DNA of 64,000 nt, taken from assembly GCA_020465985.1 (NCBI GenBank), contig JAANYP010003850.1, forward strand, positions 248,001 through 312,000, given 5' to 3'. Both the position numbers and the translations under genes were made by a program. Positions 1 through 9,905 of this stretch are shown here, in pieces (position 1 is the first letter of the stretch; the number at the start of each line of letters is the position of its first letter). The notes under the pieces are model-generated. The model ran no database searches, was not told where the DNA came from, and saw nothing but the letters and a program-made list of their open reading frames with translations. Source of the DNA: Centrapalus pauciflorus (taxonomy: Eukaryota; Streptophyta; Magnoliopsida; Asterales; Asteraceae).

Positions 1-169
1 TATATACAACCAATGCATGATGCATCGCTCAGCATGCAGTCAGGAGTCAGCACCACCACACATATATTTAATATTTATTATTTAAATTCAGAATTCACTA
101 ATGTCCAAAGTATTAATTATGATTATAAATAGTATTAAAGAGCAACCAACGTTTACTTTAATATTATTA

Positions 170-1722
170 GAGTTAATTACAAAAATGGTCCCTGTGGTTT
201 GTCCAGAAATTTGGATTTGGTCCCTGAACTTTCAATTTTGCAGAAACGGTCCTTATTTTCATAGTTTGTTTGCAATTTTGGTCCCTCAACCTACTAACTT
301 TTCTAATATGACCAAATTACCCTTATTTTGATGCAAACTATAAGGACCATTTCTACAATTAATTATTTAACTCTTTTTTATTCTTAATTAAATAAATTAT
401 TTTTTAGTGTTACTTAAATTTAATAAACTATAAAAATGTAAAGGAATTATTTAATTATTCATGTTGGTTCATAAATGATTTAGATATTTTTAGTCTTAAT
501 TAATTTTAATTTACTATAAGCAAAGTGTAAACCAATCAAAATTTATAATTAAAAGATCATTTATGTTTAGAAACTATTTTCTAGAAGTTTCGTATATAAA
601 CTATTATAAAAATATTTGACTCTATAATAATTTATATTGGTTCATAAATTTATAATAAAAATATGTTTGTTGGTCAAATATTTTACTTTACTCGTAAATA
701 AAATCGGCCAAAGATTCTATTTTATAATCTGTTCACATTTATATCAAAGCAAGGTGATAATGGTAAAGTGATAAATCTAAATGGTTTGAATTTTTAAGGT
801 GTCGATTTAGTCGGATTAAAATAAAAAGTCAAATTGAAAGACGAAAAAAGATTAAAAACCTATTTATATTTCTCGATTTTTATGTAAAGGTCTGACAAAC
901 CAAAGTTTGATAATAAAAGTTGTTAATCATGAATCTCAAAGATGTTATATGGACCTTAAATTTTAAGTCGTTTTTGGTGTAATTAAAAATTATAACAATA
1001 AAATAATTGATACGTTAAATTAAAAAAATTTGATTGTCTTAGACAATTTGGAAGTTTTTTAAGTCGGTCAAATTAAACGTTAAATTTTTATTTATTTAAG
1101 TTCTTTAATATTTTTAACTTTAATTAAACTGTTAGCTCATAAATAATTTTTTTTAAATAATTTATTAAAGTTAATTAACACTAAAAATAAAGTAGAGTCA
1201 ATTACATAAATGGTCTTTGTGGTTTGATCAACATAAATATCTTTTATTATAAATGTACGAACCAATATAATAATTATAAAGAAAAAATTTCTTATTTATG
1301 AAACTTTTAAAAAATAATTTCAATACACAAATGATATTTTCGATTATAAATTTTGATTGGTTTACACTTTGATTCTAGTAAATTAAAATTAATTAAGACT
1401 AAAATTATCTAAATCATTTATGAACCAACATAAATAATTAAATAATTATTTTCTATTTTTTTATAGTTTATTAAAGTTAAGTAACACTAAAAAATAATTT
1501 ATTTAATTAAGATTAAAAAGAGTTAAAAACTAATTATAGAAATGGTCCCTATAGTTTTCATCAAAATAAGGGTAATTTGGTCATATTAGAAAAGTTAATA
1601 GGTTGAGGGACCAAAATTGCAAACGAACTATGAAAATAAGGACCGTTTTTGCAAAATTGAAAGTTCAGGGACCAAATCCAAATTTTAGGACAAACCACAG
1701 GAACCATTTTTGTAATTAACTC
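170..1722. mobile_element. Giant foldback Mutator-like (MULE-type) element
   Basis: The ends are inverted copies starting GAGTTAATTAC and ending GTAATTAACTC. They are flanked by a perfect 9-bp duplication, atattatta, at 161-169 and 1723-1731, which is the target duplication length of the Mutator superfamily. The terminal part reads like the common plant motif for 'tggtccctgtggtttg' repeats. The inverted arms run far inward, to roughly 685 on the left and 1210 on the right, so most of the element can fold back on itself. Near 1195-1232 another copy of the terminal sequence lies in the same orientation as the left end, hinting at an internal rearrangement. No transposase ORF is present, so it is non-autonomous. 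Confidence 0.85.
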
Positions 1723-1731
1723 ATATTATTA

Positions 1732-2879
1732 TTTCTATGTCGCTTTGGATATGCTAGCTAGTTTATAAATGGATAGATATTGCGTTGGTTTGTTTCCGTA
1801 TAATTATCTTACTTGTATATTACCCGTATATTATACAGGATACTTAATTAAATAATTAAGTTTAAACTTCGATAGTTGGTGATAAAAAGCTTCGATAAGA
1901 AGCTAAAAGTTCGAGAGCACATTTTTATAAGAAGAGACCAGTGAGATTGAAAAATAAGAAGAGATATTAATAGGTTTTCAAAACAAAATCCCTATTTAGA
2001 TTATTATTTATAAATAAATAATTTTAATTTTATTTTATTAATAGATATTGTAAAATACACGTGTCATATCATTGGTAAACTAAGTGGCAGTCTATTTAAT
2101 TGCCAAGTGACATATAATTATTCTTTTAATAAAATAGATAGATTATGTAGTTTAAATTTGAAATGATTTAATTTGATTTGAATTTTAAATTAGATTTTAA
2201 TATGAGAAGTAAAAGTAGTTTGTGACATGTGTTTATTTAAAGAAAAATCTTACATATGATGAATTATTTGTATTATAAATTTATGAGCACTTGAAAAAGT
2301 GTGGACTAATATGTATAGATAAATAGAAATTATTACTTTAGGCTTCCTATTAAAAGTTATTGGAAGGAAAAATAAATTATATCAAATTGTAAGTAAAAAT
2401 AAATTATAAATTTATGAGCACTTAAAATTGTAAGTAAAATAAATTATATCGAATTGTAAGTAAAATAAATTACTTTAGATTACCTCCTATTTATGTGTAA
2501 AATATTGTTTTATATTTTAAAATGTAACTAATACAATAGTAGAATAGAATTTATCATTTCAAACTAAATGATGGTGAAAATCTAGGTGAAATATTGTTAG
2601 TTAGTTATATAGTTTTATTTAATTATTAAATTAATGTTAATTATTTTTATAAATAGTTAAATAAAATACACATGTTAATAATTAAAGATGACAAGTGGCA
2701 ACATAATAAGAGTACAATGACATTTTAGTTATTTGTTTAATAGTATTTATAGATTTGAAAAAACAAATTAAATAGAAAATTGCTAAGTACACGTGACAAT
2801 CTCATGTTAAGCCAATTGGGCTCTATCTAGATGACATGTGGCATCTAGTTACTTATATAATAGAATAGATAGATATTAT
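1732..2879. other. AT-rich stretch with degenerate Helitron-like remnants
   Basis: No coding sequence seen. An imperfect hairpin at about 1822-1840 and, on the minus strand, starts of the type TCTATCTATTCT near 2873 and 2145 with nearby CACGTGTCA-like motifs resemble the short Helitrons elsewhere in the window (4991-5342, 21155-21660). The 3' CTRRT end is not preserved, so assignment is tentative. Confidence 0.3.
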
Positions 2880-3529
2880 TAGGAATGACAACGGTTAGGC
2901 ATGGAAATCGACAACGGTTAGGCATGGAAATCGGGTGGTGGGACGGGATGAGGATTTCATTTTCCATTTTCATTCCTGTTTTTTAATCATTTACCCAATC
3001 TCCGGTCCAATCCCTGTTGGGATTGAGTTTCCATCCTCATTCTCGTTCCAGTCGGTGATCAGGAACCTCATCAGAGAATTAGGTCTTTCAAATTACTAAA
3101 AGATTATTAAGTTTCAACTATATGTAAATAAACTTTAAAACAAAGTAATTTAAAATATTGGAGTGTATATAATTTATAATTTATAAATAAAACTAAATAA
3201 AGAAATGTATGCAAATGATTTATAAAACCAAAAAACTGGAAAAAAAAACAATAGAATTTTAACTATAGAATAGTCATACAATTATATTTAATATGTTATA
3301 TAAAATGTAATGAATAATTTACATTATAAAATTAAATATATATAATAATCTACAATAAAATATAAAATATAACTGGGGTCGGGTTCAGAGATTAAAGTAT
3401 TTCAAATCCCCGTCCCATCCCCATTATTTTATATCGGGAATTTCTCATCCCCATCCCCGGTCAAATCCGAATCTACTTACGGGTTTTATGTCCCGGATGA
3501 GTTTTTTTTTTTTTTTTTTGCCAAACCTA
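2880..3529. mobile_element. hAT-like non-autonomous element, GGGGATGGGG type
   Basis: The left end taggaatgacaac and the right end gccaaaccta (after a poly-T run) match the two ends of the better-preserved element at 26191-26859 in inverted order. The subterminal regions are rich in the cccatccccg/cggggatggg motif, for example 3400-3480. An internal 23-bp unit beginning gacaacgg is tandemly duplicated at 2887-2932. No convincing 8-bp target duplication remains, partly because the right side abuts a TA repeat. No ORF. Confidence 0.5.
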
Positions 3530-3744
3530 TATATATATATATATATAATACTATTTATTATCCCATGTAATATGTGAATAATATTTTTTATTACATTAGA
3601 TACAGATAATTTAAAATATATTTTTATTAATATTGTATTATTTTTGCAATTTCAAAAGTAAGTATCATTTGTACAATCTAAAATTATTTTTAATATATTT
3701 TAAGAAATCTATTAAAATTTTTATTATATTATTTAACAGATTAA

Positions 3745-3748
<4 letters not shown>

Positions 3749-3790
<42 letters not shown>
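3749..3790. repeat. (TA)n microsatellite
   Basis: About 40 bp of uninterrupted TA that forms the left border of the cassette at 3791-4099. Confidence 0.9.
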
Positions 3791-3793
<3 letters not shown>

Positions 3794-4099
3794 GTGGGTT
3801 TAATGGAGAACCTTATGCATCGAAGAACATTGGAGAACCACAATGCATCGCTAGAAAAACTGAAATGCATCACGTAGATATCGATGCATCACGCAGGAAT
3901 TTGATACATCACATGGAAATAATGTAAAAACCGATGCATCACGCGAGAATTTGATGCATCACGTATGCATCACGCGAGAATTTGATGCATCACGTGGAAA
4001 TAATGATGCATTACGGGGGAATTATGATGCATTTGTGGTGGTGCATGGAGGTTCTTCAAGGTTCTTCGATGCATGGAGGTTCTCCATTGAGCCCACTTC
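3791..4099 (+). mobile_element. TA-microsatellite cassette, family A (ATGCATCAC-rich)
   Basis: A segment bounded by (TA)n on the left and TA/(GTAT)n on the right. It starts GGGGTGGGTTTAATGGAG and ends with the inverted counterpart, CTCCATTGAGCCCACTTC. The interior is built from diverged repeats of a GATGCATCACG unit. Related copies are at 37844-38121 (inverse orientation) and 46579-46855, with a 64-bp miniature at 57631-57694. It contains no credible ORF. Confidence 0.75.
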
Positions 4100-4132
<33 letters not shown>

Positions 4133-4990
4133 ATACACACACGTATTGATAATATGATATTTAGAGTTTAATTTAACAACTGATGATAAAATCATGAACA
4201 ATGAAAAGACGACGCATCAATGGAGCGTCACGTGATATATTTAGATAGGTTGAATAAAAAGTAATTTAAATTTTGTAGTGTACTTAGAATAATAATAAAT
4301 GATACTTATTTTAATTTATTATATTACCTTATGATAGCAATCTATCTTTATATTATAATAAATGAGTGACATTTGTCAGATGTTGTCCTCTCTCTCAAAA
4401 TACCGTATTTTTAATTATCATTAGTTTATAAACGATTTAGGTAGGGCTAAAATGTTGATGTACCGACAACCTCAACCGACCTATTTTAGACCTTCTAAGG
4501 GCCATCACATGAAAGGTAAATCAAGCTAACCCAGCAGTAAGACAACACTTAAAGTTCAATGGCTTCAAGAGATCGAGCAGTTTTGTCAGTCCTTCACCTC
4601 GAACCCTGGACATTTGTTAGGTACTGTCAAACTTACTAGTGCCTTTTTGAACTGGGCTACACGCCTGTAAGCTTATCAAGGATTTATTCTAAATCTAAAT
4701 CTTACATTTCATAATATTTTTATTGAATATGTAAACAGTCGTTTATTGACAAACATATTACATTTATATTTTTAATAAACAATATCCAAATAATTAAGTA
4801 AAAAATTTAGATTTCATCAAATAAATTTGTCAAACTAATCTTCAATTCTTCATAGTTAGATTTCGTCAAATAAATTTGTCAAACTAACTTTATATTTATA
4901 AGAGATTATATCACACTGAGAAAACCTTCATCGGGAAAGAACACATTAAAAAACCCTTTCACATCGAAAAAAACTTTGAAATAATAAATA
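4100..4990. other. Non-coding stretch
   Basis: Holds a short (GTAT)n tract just after the cassette (about 4107-4130), AT-rich sequence, a more GC-balanced 4440-4690 block without an ORF (possibly a decayed repeat), and a roughly 50-bp tandem duplication around 4806-4890 containing caaataaatttgtcaaac twice. Confidence 0.5.
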
Positions 4991-5342
4991 ACTAGTCTAT
5001 AAACCCATGTATAACATGGGTATAAATTTGAAAATTAACTTTATTAATATTATAGGGATAAATTTTTAAAATATTTTATCAAATTCTTAATATTTACTTA
5101 TATAATATAATAAACTAAAATATAAATATAAATTCAAATTCAAATTTGAGTTTAATATTAGATAATATTAGTTTAGATTTAGATTTGATTAGATATAATT
5201 TAAGTTATTTTTGATATTAATTAATTATTTATTTAAAACGTATTAGCCAAATGGCGATAGGAAGTCACGCCACATGGCAATAGCACATGATGACACGTGG
5301 CATGTATTTACTCTTTTAATAGTATTTATAGATAGATATAGA
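4991..5342 (-). mobile_element. Short non-autonomous Helitron
   Basis: On the minus strand it starts TCTATATCTATC after an A and ends with the hairpin ACCCATGTTATACATGGGT followed closely by CTAGT and then a T. This is the canonical Helitron layout: 5' TC, 3' hairpin plus CTRRT, insertion between A and T. At about 350 bp with no ORF it is non-autonomous. A CACGTGTCAT motif near its 5' end is shared with the elements at 21155-21660 and 48348-48716. Confidence 0.75.
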
Positions 5343-6065
5343 TTGAACATTCGTAAGGAAAACCTTCATGGTACGTAATAAACTTAGTGGTTTTATATAT
5401 CTTGATATATCTACTTCAAACAAACTTTAACATTTACGTTATTTATAAATAAATGTTCATAATAGACAAACATTAACAATAAATACACGTTTAGAGTGAA
5501 TAAATATTGATTATGAATTTTGATAAAAATAATATAACAAAATTTTAGTTATATTAAAAATACAAGTACTTAATTTAATATATTTAATCCATTTTATTTT
5601 ATTTATCGATAGTTTTTATAAATTAACAAAATTATAAAATGATAATGCAAATTTTAAAAACTATTATAATTTTTTTTTGTCAAACGTATAATATCAACGT
5701 TTTATCAATGCATAATGGTACTTTACGCTTAGTCGCTTACCTTATTTTATGCGAAAATAAAAAATTGGTTATCAATATTTTACTTGGATGGATGTATATA
5801 ATGATCAAATAATAAATTAAATTTTTTTTTTTTTAACAGTTAATTTTATTGGTTAGTGGTTAACATCTTTTTTTGTTAGACACCCAAAGAGAAACTTTAT
5901 TTTATAAAAATATACCATTATAATGATTTTATAAAATTCTTTAATATAAAGTCAAATATTGATTGTGATATTTACTATACTGTATTATGATTTATGAATA
6001 TACACGTATAGTTTATAAATAATAATAAAAGAAGAGAACTTTTTTATATTTTTGTACACGTTTTA
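5343..6065. other. AT-rich non-coding stretch
   Basis: No ORF, RNA gene or clear repeat boundary seen. It is the left flank of the LTR element at 6071. Confidence 0.5.
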
Positions 6066-6070
6066 TAATA

Positions 6071-6748
6071 TGTTGGGAAATAGTTTAAGTATACTCAAGC
6101 TGTTAGTTAGACTTCTAGAATTTCTGTGTAAGTACAAAGTTCATGCTGCTAGTTGAAGAAACTCGAGCTGCCAGTATAAAAGTTCAAGCTGCCAGAGCAA
6201 AATAACTCAAGCTGCTCAGTTCATGCTGCCAAGTCATTCAAGCTGCTCAACAGTTTCATAAACAGAATGTGCTGATTTTCAGGGAAGATATCTACAAGAA
6301 GATTCCAGCATATCTACTATCAGAGAAGTCATAGTCCTTCAAGGAAACACGTCCATAAAGCAATATAAATAGACAGAAGATTGTATAGAAGATATACGCA
6401 TAGAATAAGAGTTTTCTGCATATTTTGAGTCTGTAATTGCTTTATTGTTCAAGTTTTCTTAAGCCTCTAAGGTTGTAAAACCCTAAGAACAGTTTGTGTT
6501 CTTCGTCTAATCAAAACAGATTAGAGGTGATTGTAATCAGTGAATTCAGCAATACAAACAGTCTTGATTACTTCTTATGTTTTATGCTATTATTGATTCT
6601 GAAAGTTTTTGTCAAAATAATTAAGTGTTATTCCGCAAACTTCTTAATTAAACTTTGATTCAAAGCAAGATTATTGATTTATACTCTGATAAATTCAAAT
6701 CAGTTAATCTTGGTTATTCATAATTTTCATAAGTTATAGATCCTGACA
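6071..6748 (+). repeat. 5' LTR of the copia-type element
   Basis: Begins TGTTGGGAAATAG and ends GATCCTGACA. U3 contains at least seven spaced copies of a motif close to YTCAWGCTGCYAG (about 6098-6250). A TATA-like tataaat sits at 6364-6370. It matches the 3' LTR except for one substitution, a missing 12-nt unit near 6116 and two additional bases near 6569. Confidence 0.93.
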
Positions 6749-6765
6749 AGAGGTATCAGAGCCAC
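6749..6765 (+). promoter_or_regulatory. Primer-binding site (initiator tRNA-Met type)
   Basis: AGGTATCAGAGCC starts two bases after the 5' LTR. It differs at the first base from the usual plant PBS TGGTATCAGAGC, complementary to initiator tRNA-Met. Confidence 0.85.
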
Positions 6766-6824
6766 AGGTCGTTCTTTGTTTTTTCAAAGTCGAAAACTTT
6801 CTTTCAAATTTTTAATCTTTTTCA

Positions 6825-9350
6825 ATGGAATTTGAAAATAGCAGCAGTGGATCTGGGCAAGGACTCAAAGTGCCTATGCTCAAGCCCACTGAGTTTGAGA
6901 TGTGGAAACTCAGGATTCAACAACATATTCAATTCATTGATTATGTCATATGGGAAGCTGTTGAATTTCCTCCTGCAGTTGATCCAGAACTTGATGCTGA
7001 GGGAAAACCAGTAAAAACTCCTCCAAAAACTGAACTTGAAAGGAAGGCTAGAATGAATGAAGTGAAAGCACTCACATTATTACAAATAGCTATTCCTAAT
7101 GCTTATCAACATCAGTTTAAAAAGTTTTATACTGCTCACTCTCTTTGGAATGCCTTAGAGAAGAGGTTTGCTGGTAATGCAAGTACCAAGAGAAATCAAA
7201 AGGACCTCTTGAAACAGCAGTATGAAAACTTTTCTGGTGGCAAGAATGAAAACCTCACTCAAATCTTTGACAGGTTCAACAAACTGATAAGTGAACTGGA
7301 AAGTGCAAGGGTCAATCTGGATCAAGATGAGGTCAACAGAAAGTTTCTCAGATCTCTTGGAGAAGAATGGACAGTCTATGCTGCACAGTGGAGAACAAAA
7401 GACACACTTGATGAGATAGAATTGGATGATCTATACAACAGTCTAAGAGTGTTTGAGACTGAAATTGATGCTAAAAAGAAATCCTTTTCTTATAATCACA
7501 ACACTGCTCTTTTGTCCTCTGAAAAATCTAATAACTGTGATTCGTTTTCAGGTGGTGATGGCAATTCTGCTGAAACTCATTATGAAGCTTTTGTTGCCAA
7601 TGATGGATTATTTGCTCTAAATGTTGAAGACTTGGAACAAATCCATCCTGATGATCTTGAAGAGATGGATTTAAAGTGGCAACATGCAATGCTGACCATG
7701 AGAGCCAAAAGATTCCTGAAAAGAACTGGAAGGACCAACTTTCAAGCCAAAACAGATGGCAAACCATCTTTTGATAAATCAAAAGTGGAATGCTATAAAT
7801 GCCATAAGCTTGGTCACTTTGCCAGAGAATGTAGATCTCAAGGTCAACAACCATCAAGGACTTCACAGCCCATCCAAGCTTCCTCATCAACAGCACTTGT
7901 CTCTCAAGAAGACAATGTGTTTGACTGGAGTGATCAGACAGAGGAAGAATTCCAAAATCAAGCACTGATGGCAGAAACCTCAAATGTCTCCTCAACTGAA
8001 CTACCATCTGAGGTAAATTCTAAACTCTGCTCTCAATCATGCAAAAATATGGTTAAAAAGTACAGAGATCATAATGAGAGCATGTGCAAAACTCTAGCTA
8101 AGATGGAAGAAAGGAGATATGAATATATGCAAGCCATAGAAGATCTGGAAAAACAGATCAATGACTATAAGGATAATGAGCTTCAAATGGGGTATGATAG
8201 AAACTATCATGAATGGGAGAAAAAGGAACTCAATAAGAAAATAGAATCTTTGAATAAAAAGGTAGAAGAAACTGAACAGAAGGTGTTAGAGGCTAATGAG
8301 AAACTGAAATCTGTTAACATAGATTTAGGTAACTTCAAGTTAGCAAATCAAAAGCTAGAACACCTAATGGAAGTTCAATTCAAAGATAGAGTCAAATCTC
8401 AGGTCAATCCCAAAGAAGGAATAGGATACAGAGCTACTCCACCTCCATATAATAACAAGTACATTCATCCAATGAGTGAAGTTGCTGATAGACTTGTCAA
8501 TGAACCATTAGTTGAGTCTATGACTATTGTAGATCCTATCCTTGACAGCAGTCCTGAACCAAAGGAAGATAAGAGTCAAAATAGAGACTGTGACACAAAG
8601 AGTGCACCCATAGAAGTCAAAGTTCCCAGTAAGAAAGGAAAAGAGAAGATGAGTGTATGCAATGCTACTCCACAAGTTTCTGTACATTCTAACTGTAACA
8701 CTGCATCTTCATCAAAAGGAACTAAAAGAGGTAAAACTGTTTCCATCTGCACATGCCAAAAGCATGGTGTTCAAAAGTTTCCTAAACAACAGCAAGTAAG
8801 AGGAAACCAGAGAAACAAGAACCAGAAATTGACAGAAAAGTCTGGTGTTCCAATTCAAACTGTCAAAAGATGTTATCACTGTGGAAGGAAGAATCACTTA
8901 GCTAAGGATTGTTTTTACAAACCAGCTGTTGCAAAACAGCCTGTGCATCACACAAAATCAAATCCTAAACAGGCAAAGCCCTCAAAAGTGAAACCTTCCA
9001 CAGCAGCTCCAAAGAGAGCAGTTGATCACAGATTCTCAAAAGTTAATAAAAAACAGTCCACACATCAAAAACAAGTTTTGGCAAAGCCTAAATCAAGTTT
9101 TAAACAAATATGGTGTGTCAAGGACAAATCTGTTGCTCAAACTGCTAATGCAAAGATCAGACTGCTAAGTCAAAATCTGATGCTGGTAGTGCAAAAAGTG
9201 AAACTGTTAGCACTACTAACACAGCTCAAGCTGCTGGGCACCAAACTGGAGCTGCTAGTGAATCATCTGAGACTGTCAGAAGAAAAGATGATCAAAATAA
9301 TTGGATACCTCATATCATCACTAAATACTCTCCAAAGACTCCATCAGTAG
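6825..9350 (+). CDS. Copia-type gag polyprotein with two CCHC zinc knuckles
   Basis: 841 aa. Residues about 15-215 are a retrotransposon gag domain of the UBN2 type, with the typical KFLRSLGEEW...W and DDLYNSLRVFE segments. A first CCHC knuckle (CYKCHKLGHFAREC) lies at about 322-335, a long charged coiled coil at about 400-540, a basic region at about 620-680 and a second knuckle (CYHCGRKNHLAKDC) at about 682-695. Gag packages element RNA into cytoplasmic particles. After about residue 775 the reading frame appears shifted: from 9155 to a stop at about 9447 a different frame gives more plausible gag-like sequence (a repeated S/T/A/Q region, then WIPHIITKYSP). The last 65 or so residues listed are therefore probably frameshift product. 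The start is the first ATG after the PBS. Confidence 0.88.
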   Translation: MEFENSSSGSGQGLKVPMLKPTEFEMWKLRIQQHIQFIDYVIWEAVEFPPAVDPELDAEGKPVKTPPKTELERKARMNEVKALTLLQIAIPNAYQHQFKKFYTAHSLWNALEKRFAGNASTKRNQKDLLKQQYENFSGGKNENLTQIFDRFNKLISELESARVNLDQDEVNRKFLRSLGEEWTVYAAQWRTKDTLDEIELDDLYNSLRVFETEIDAKKKSFSYNHNTALLSSEKSNNCDSFSGGDGNSAETHYEAFVANDGLFALNVEDLEQIHPDDLEEMDLKWQHAMLTMRAKRFLKRTGRTNFQAKTDGKPSFDKSKVECYKCHKLGHFARECRSQGQQPSRTSQPIQASSSTALVSQEDNVFDWSDQTEEEFQNQALMAETSNVSSTELPSEVNSKLCSQSCKNMVKKYRDHNESMCKTLAKMEERRYEYMQAIEDLEKQINDYKDNELQMGYDRNYHEWEKKELNKKIESLNKKVEETEQKVLEANEKLKSVNIDLGNFKLANQKLEHLMEVQFKDRVKSQVNPKEGIGYRATPPPYNNKYIHPMSEVADRLVNEPLVESMTIVDPILDSSPEPKEDKSQNRDCDTKSAPIEVKVPSKKGKEKMSVCNATPQVSVHSNCNTASSSKGTKRGKTVSICTCQKHGVQKFPKQQQVRGNQRNKNQKLTEKSGVPIQTVKRCYHCGRKNHLAKDCFYKPAVAKQPVHHTKSNPKQAKPSKVKPSTAAPKRAVDHRFSKVNKKQSTHQKQVLAKPKSSFKQIWCVKDKSVAQTANAKIRLLSQNLMLVVQKVKLLALLTQLKLLGTKLELLVNHLRLSEEKMIKIIGYLISSLNTLQRLHQ

Positions 9351-9389
9351 ATCTCACCAAATACAAGAAGTCAAAAACAGTTTTTAGTT

Positions 9390-9851
9390 ATGTCAATGTA
9401 CAAGGCCAACCCAAAACCAATTTGGTTTGGGTTTACTCCACTACTAACTAAGCTGTTATTTGTGCAGGGCAACCACAGGTCTCCTCATAGGACAAGATGG
9501 CATCTGGACAGTGGATGCTCTAGGCACATGACAGGCAATTCTGAATGCTTGTCGAATTTCAAAGGATTTGATGGAGGTTTTGTTGCGTTTGGAGGCAACT
9601 CAAAAGGAGGTAAGGTTACAGGTAAAGGTACTGTAAATGCAGGCAACATGACATTCCATGATGTTTTGTATGTTGAACAGCTTAAGTACAATTTATTGAG
9701 TGTCTCTCAAATCTGTGACAAACAAAACATTGTTCTGTTCACAGATTCTGAGTGCATTGTTCTTTCAAAGGATTTCAAAATTCCTGAAAATCTTGTTTTA
9801 CTTAGATCCTTTTGTGACACATCCTTCCACGGCCTTCTGCTTTCTCTCTGA
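9390..9851 (+). CDS. Copia protease and pre-integrase remnant, truncated pol
   Basis: The ORF's first 35 or so codons are probably not authentic. From about 9497 it encodes the copia aspartic protease signature WHLDSGCSRHMTG (catalytic D-S-G) and the following conserved stretch with VLYV and NLLSVSQICD. It continues into the beginning of the gag-pre-integrase region (VLFTDSECIVL). It then stops at 9851 where integrase should follow, in sequence that looks like a foreign 5' leader. In a complete copia element this would be the start of an about 1,300-aa pol, so this is a truncated, probably protease-only product. It is separated from gag by stops and a frame change. Confidence 0.8.
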   Translation: MSMYKANPKPIWFGFTPLLTKLLFVQGNHRSPHRTRWHLDSGCSRHMTGNSECLSNFKGFDGGFVAFGGNSKGGKVTGKGTVNAGNMTFHDVLYVEQLKYNLLSVSQICDKQNIVLFTDSECIVLSKDFKIPENLVLLRSFCDTSFHGLLLSL

Positions 9852-9905
9852 ACGATACACACATTCTTTTCAAACCCTAAACCCCAAACCGTCGTTTCTT
9901 GACCA

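Noticed and set aside
7528..8007. Minus-strand 159-codon ORF inside gag
   Set aside because: Shadow of the gag coding sequence on the opposite strand; no domain.
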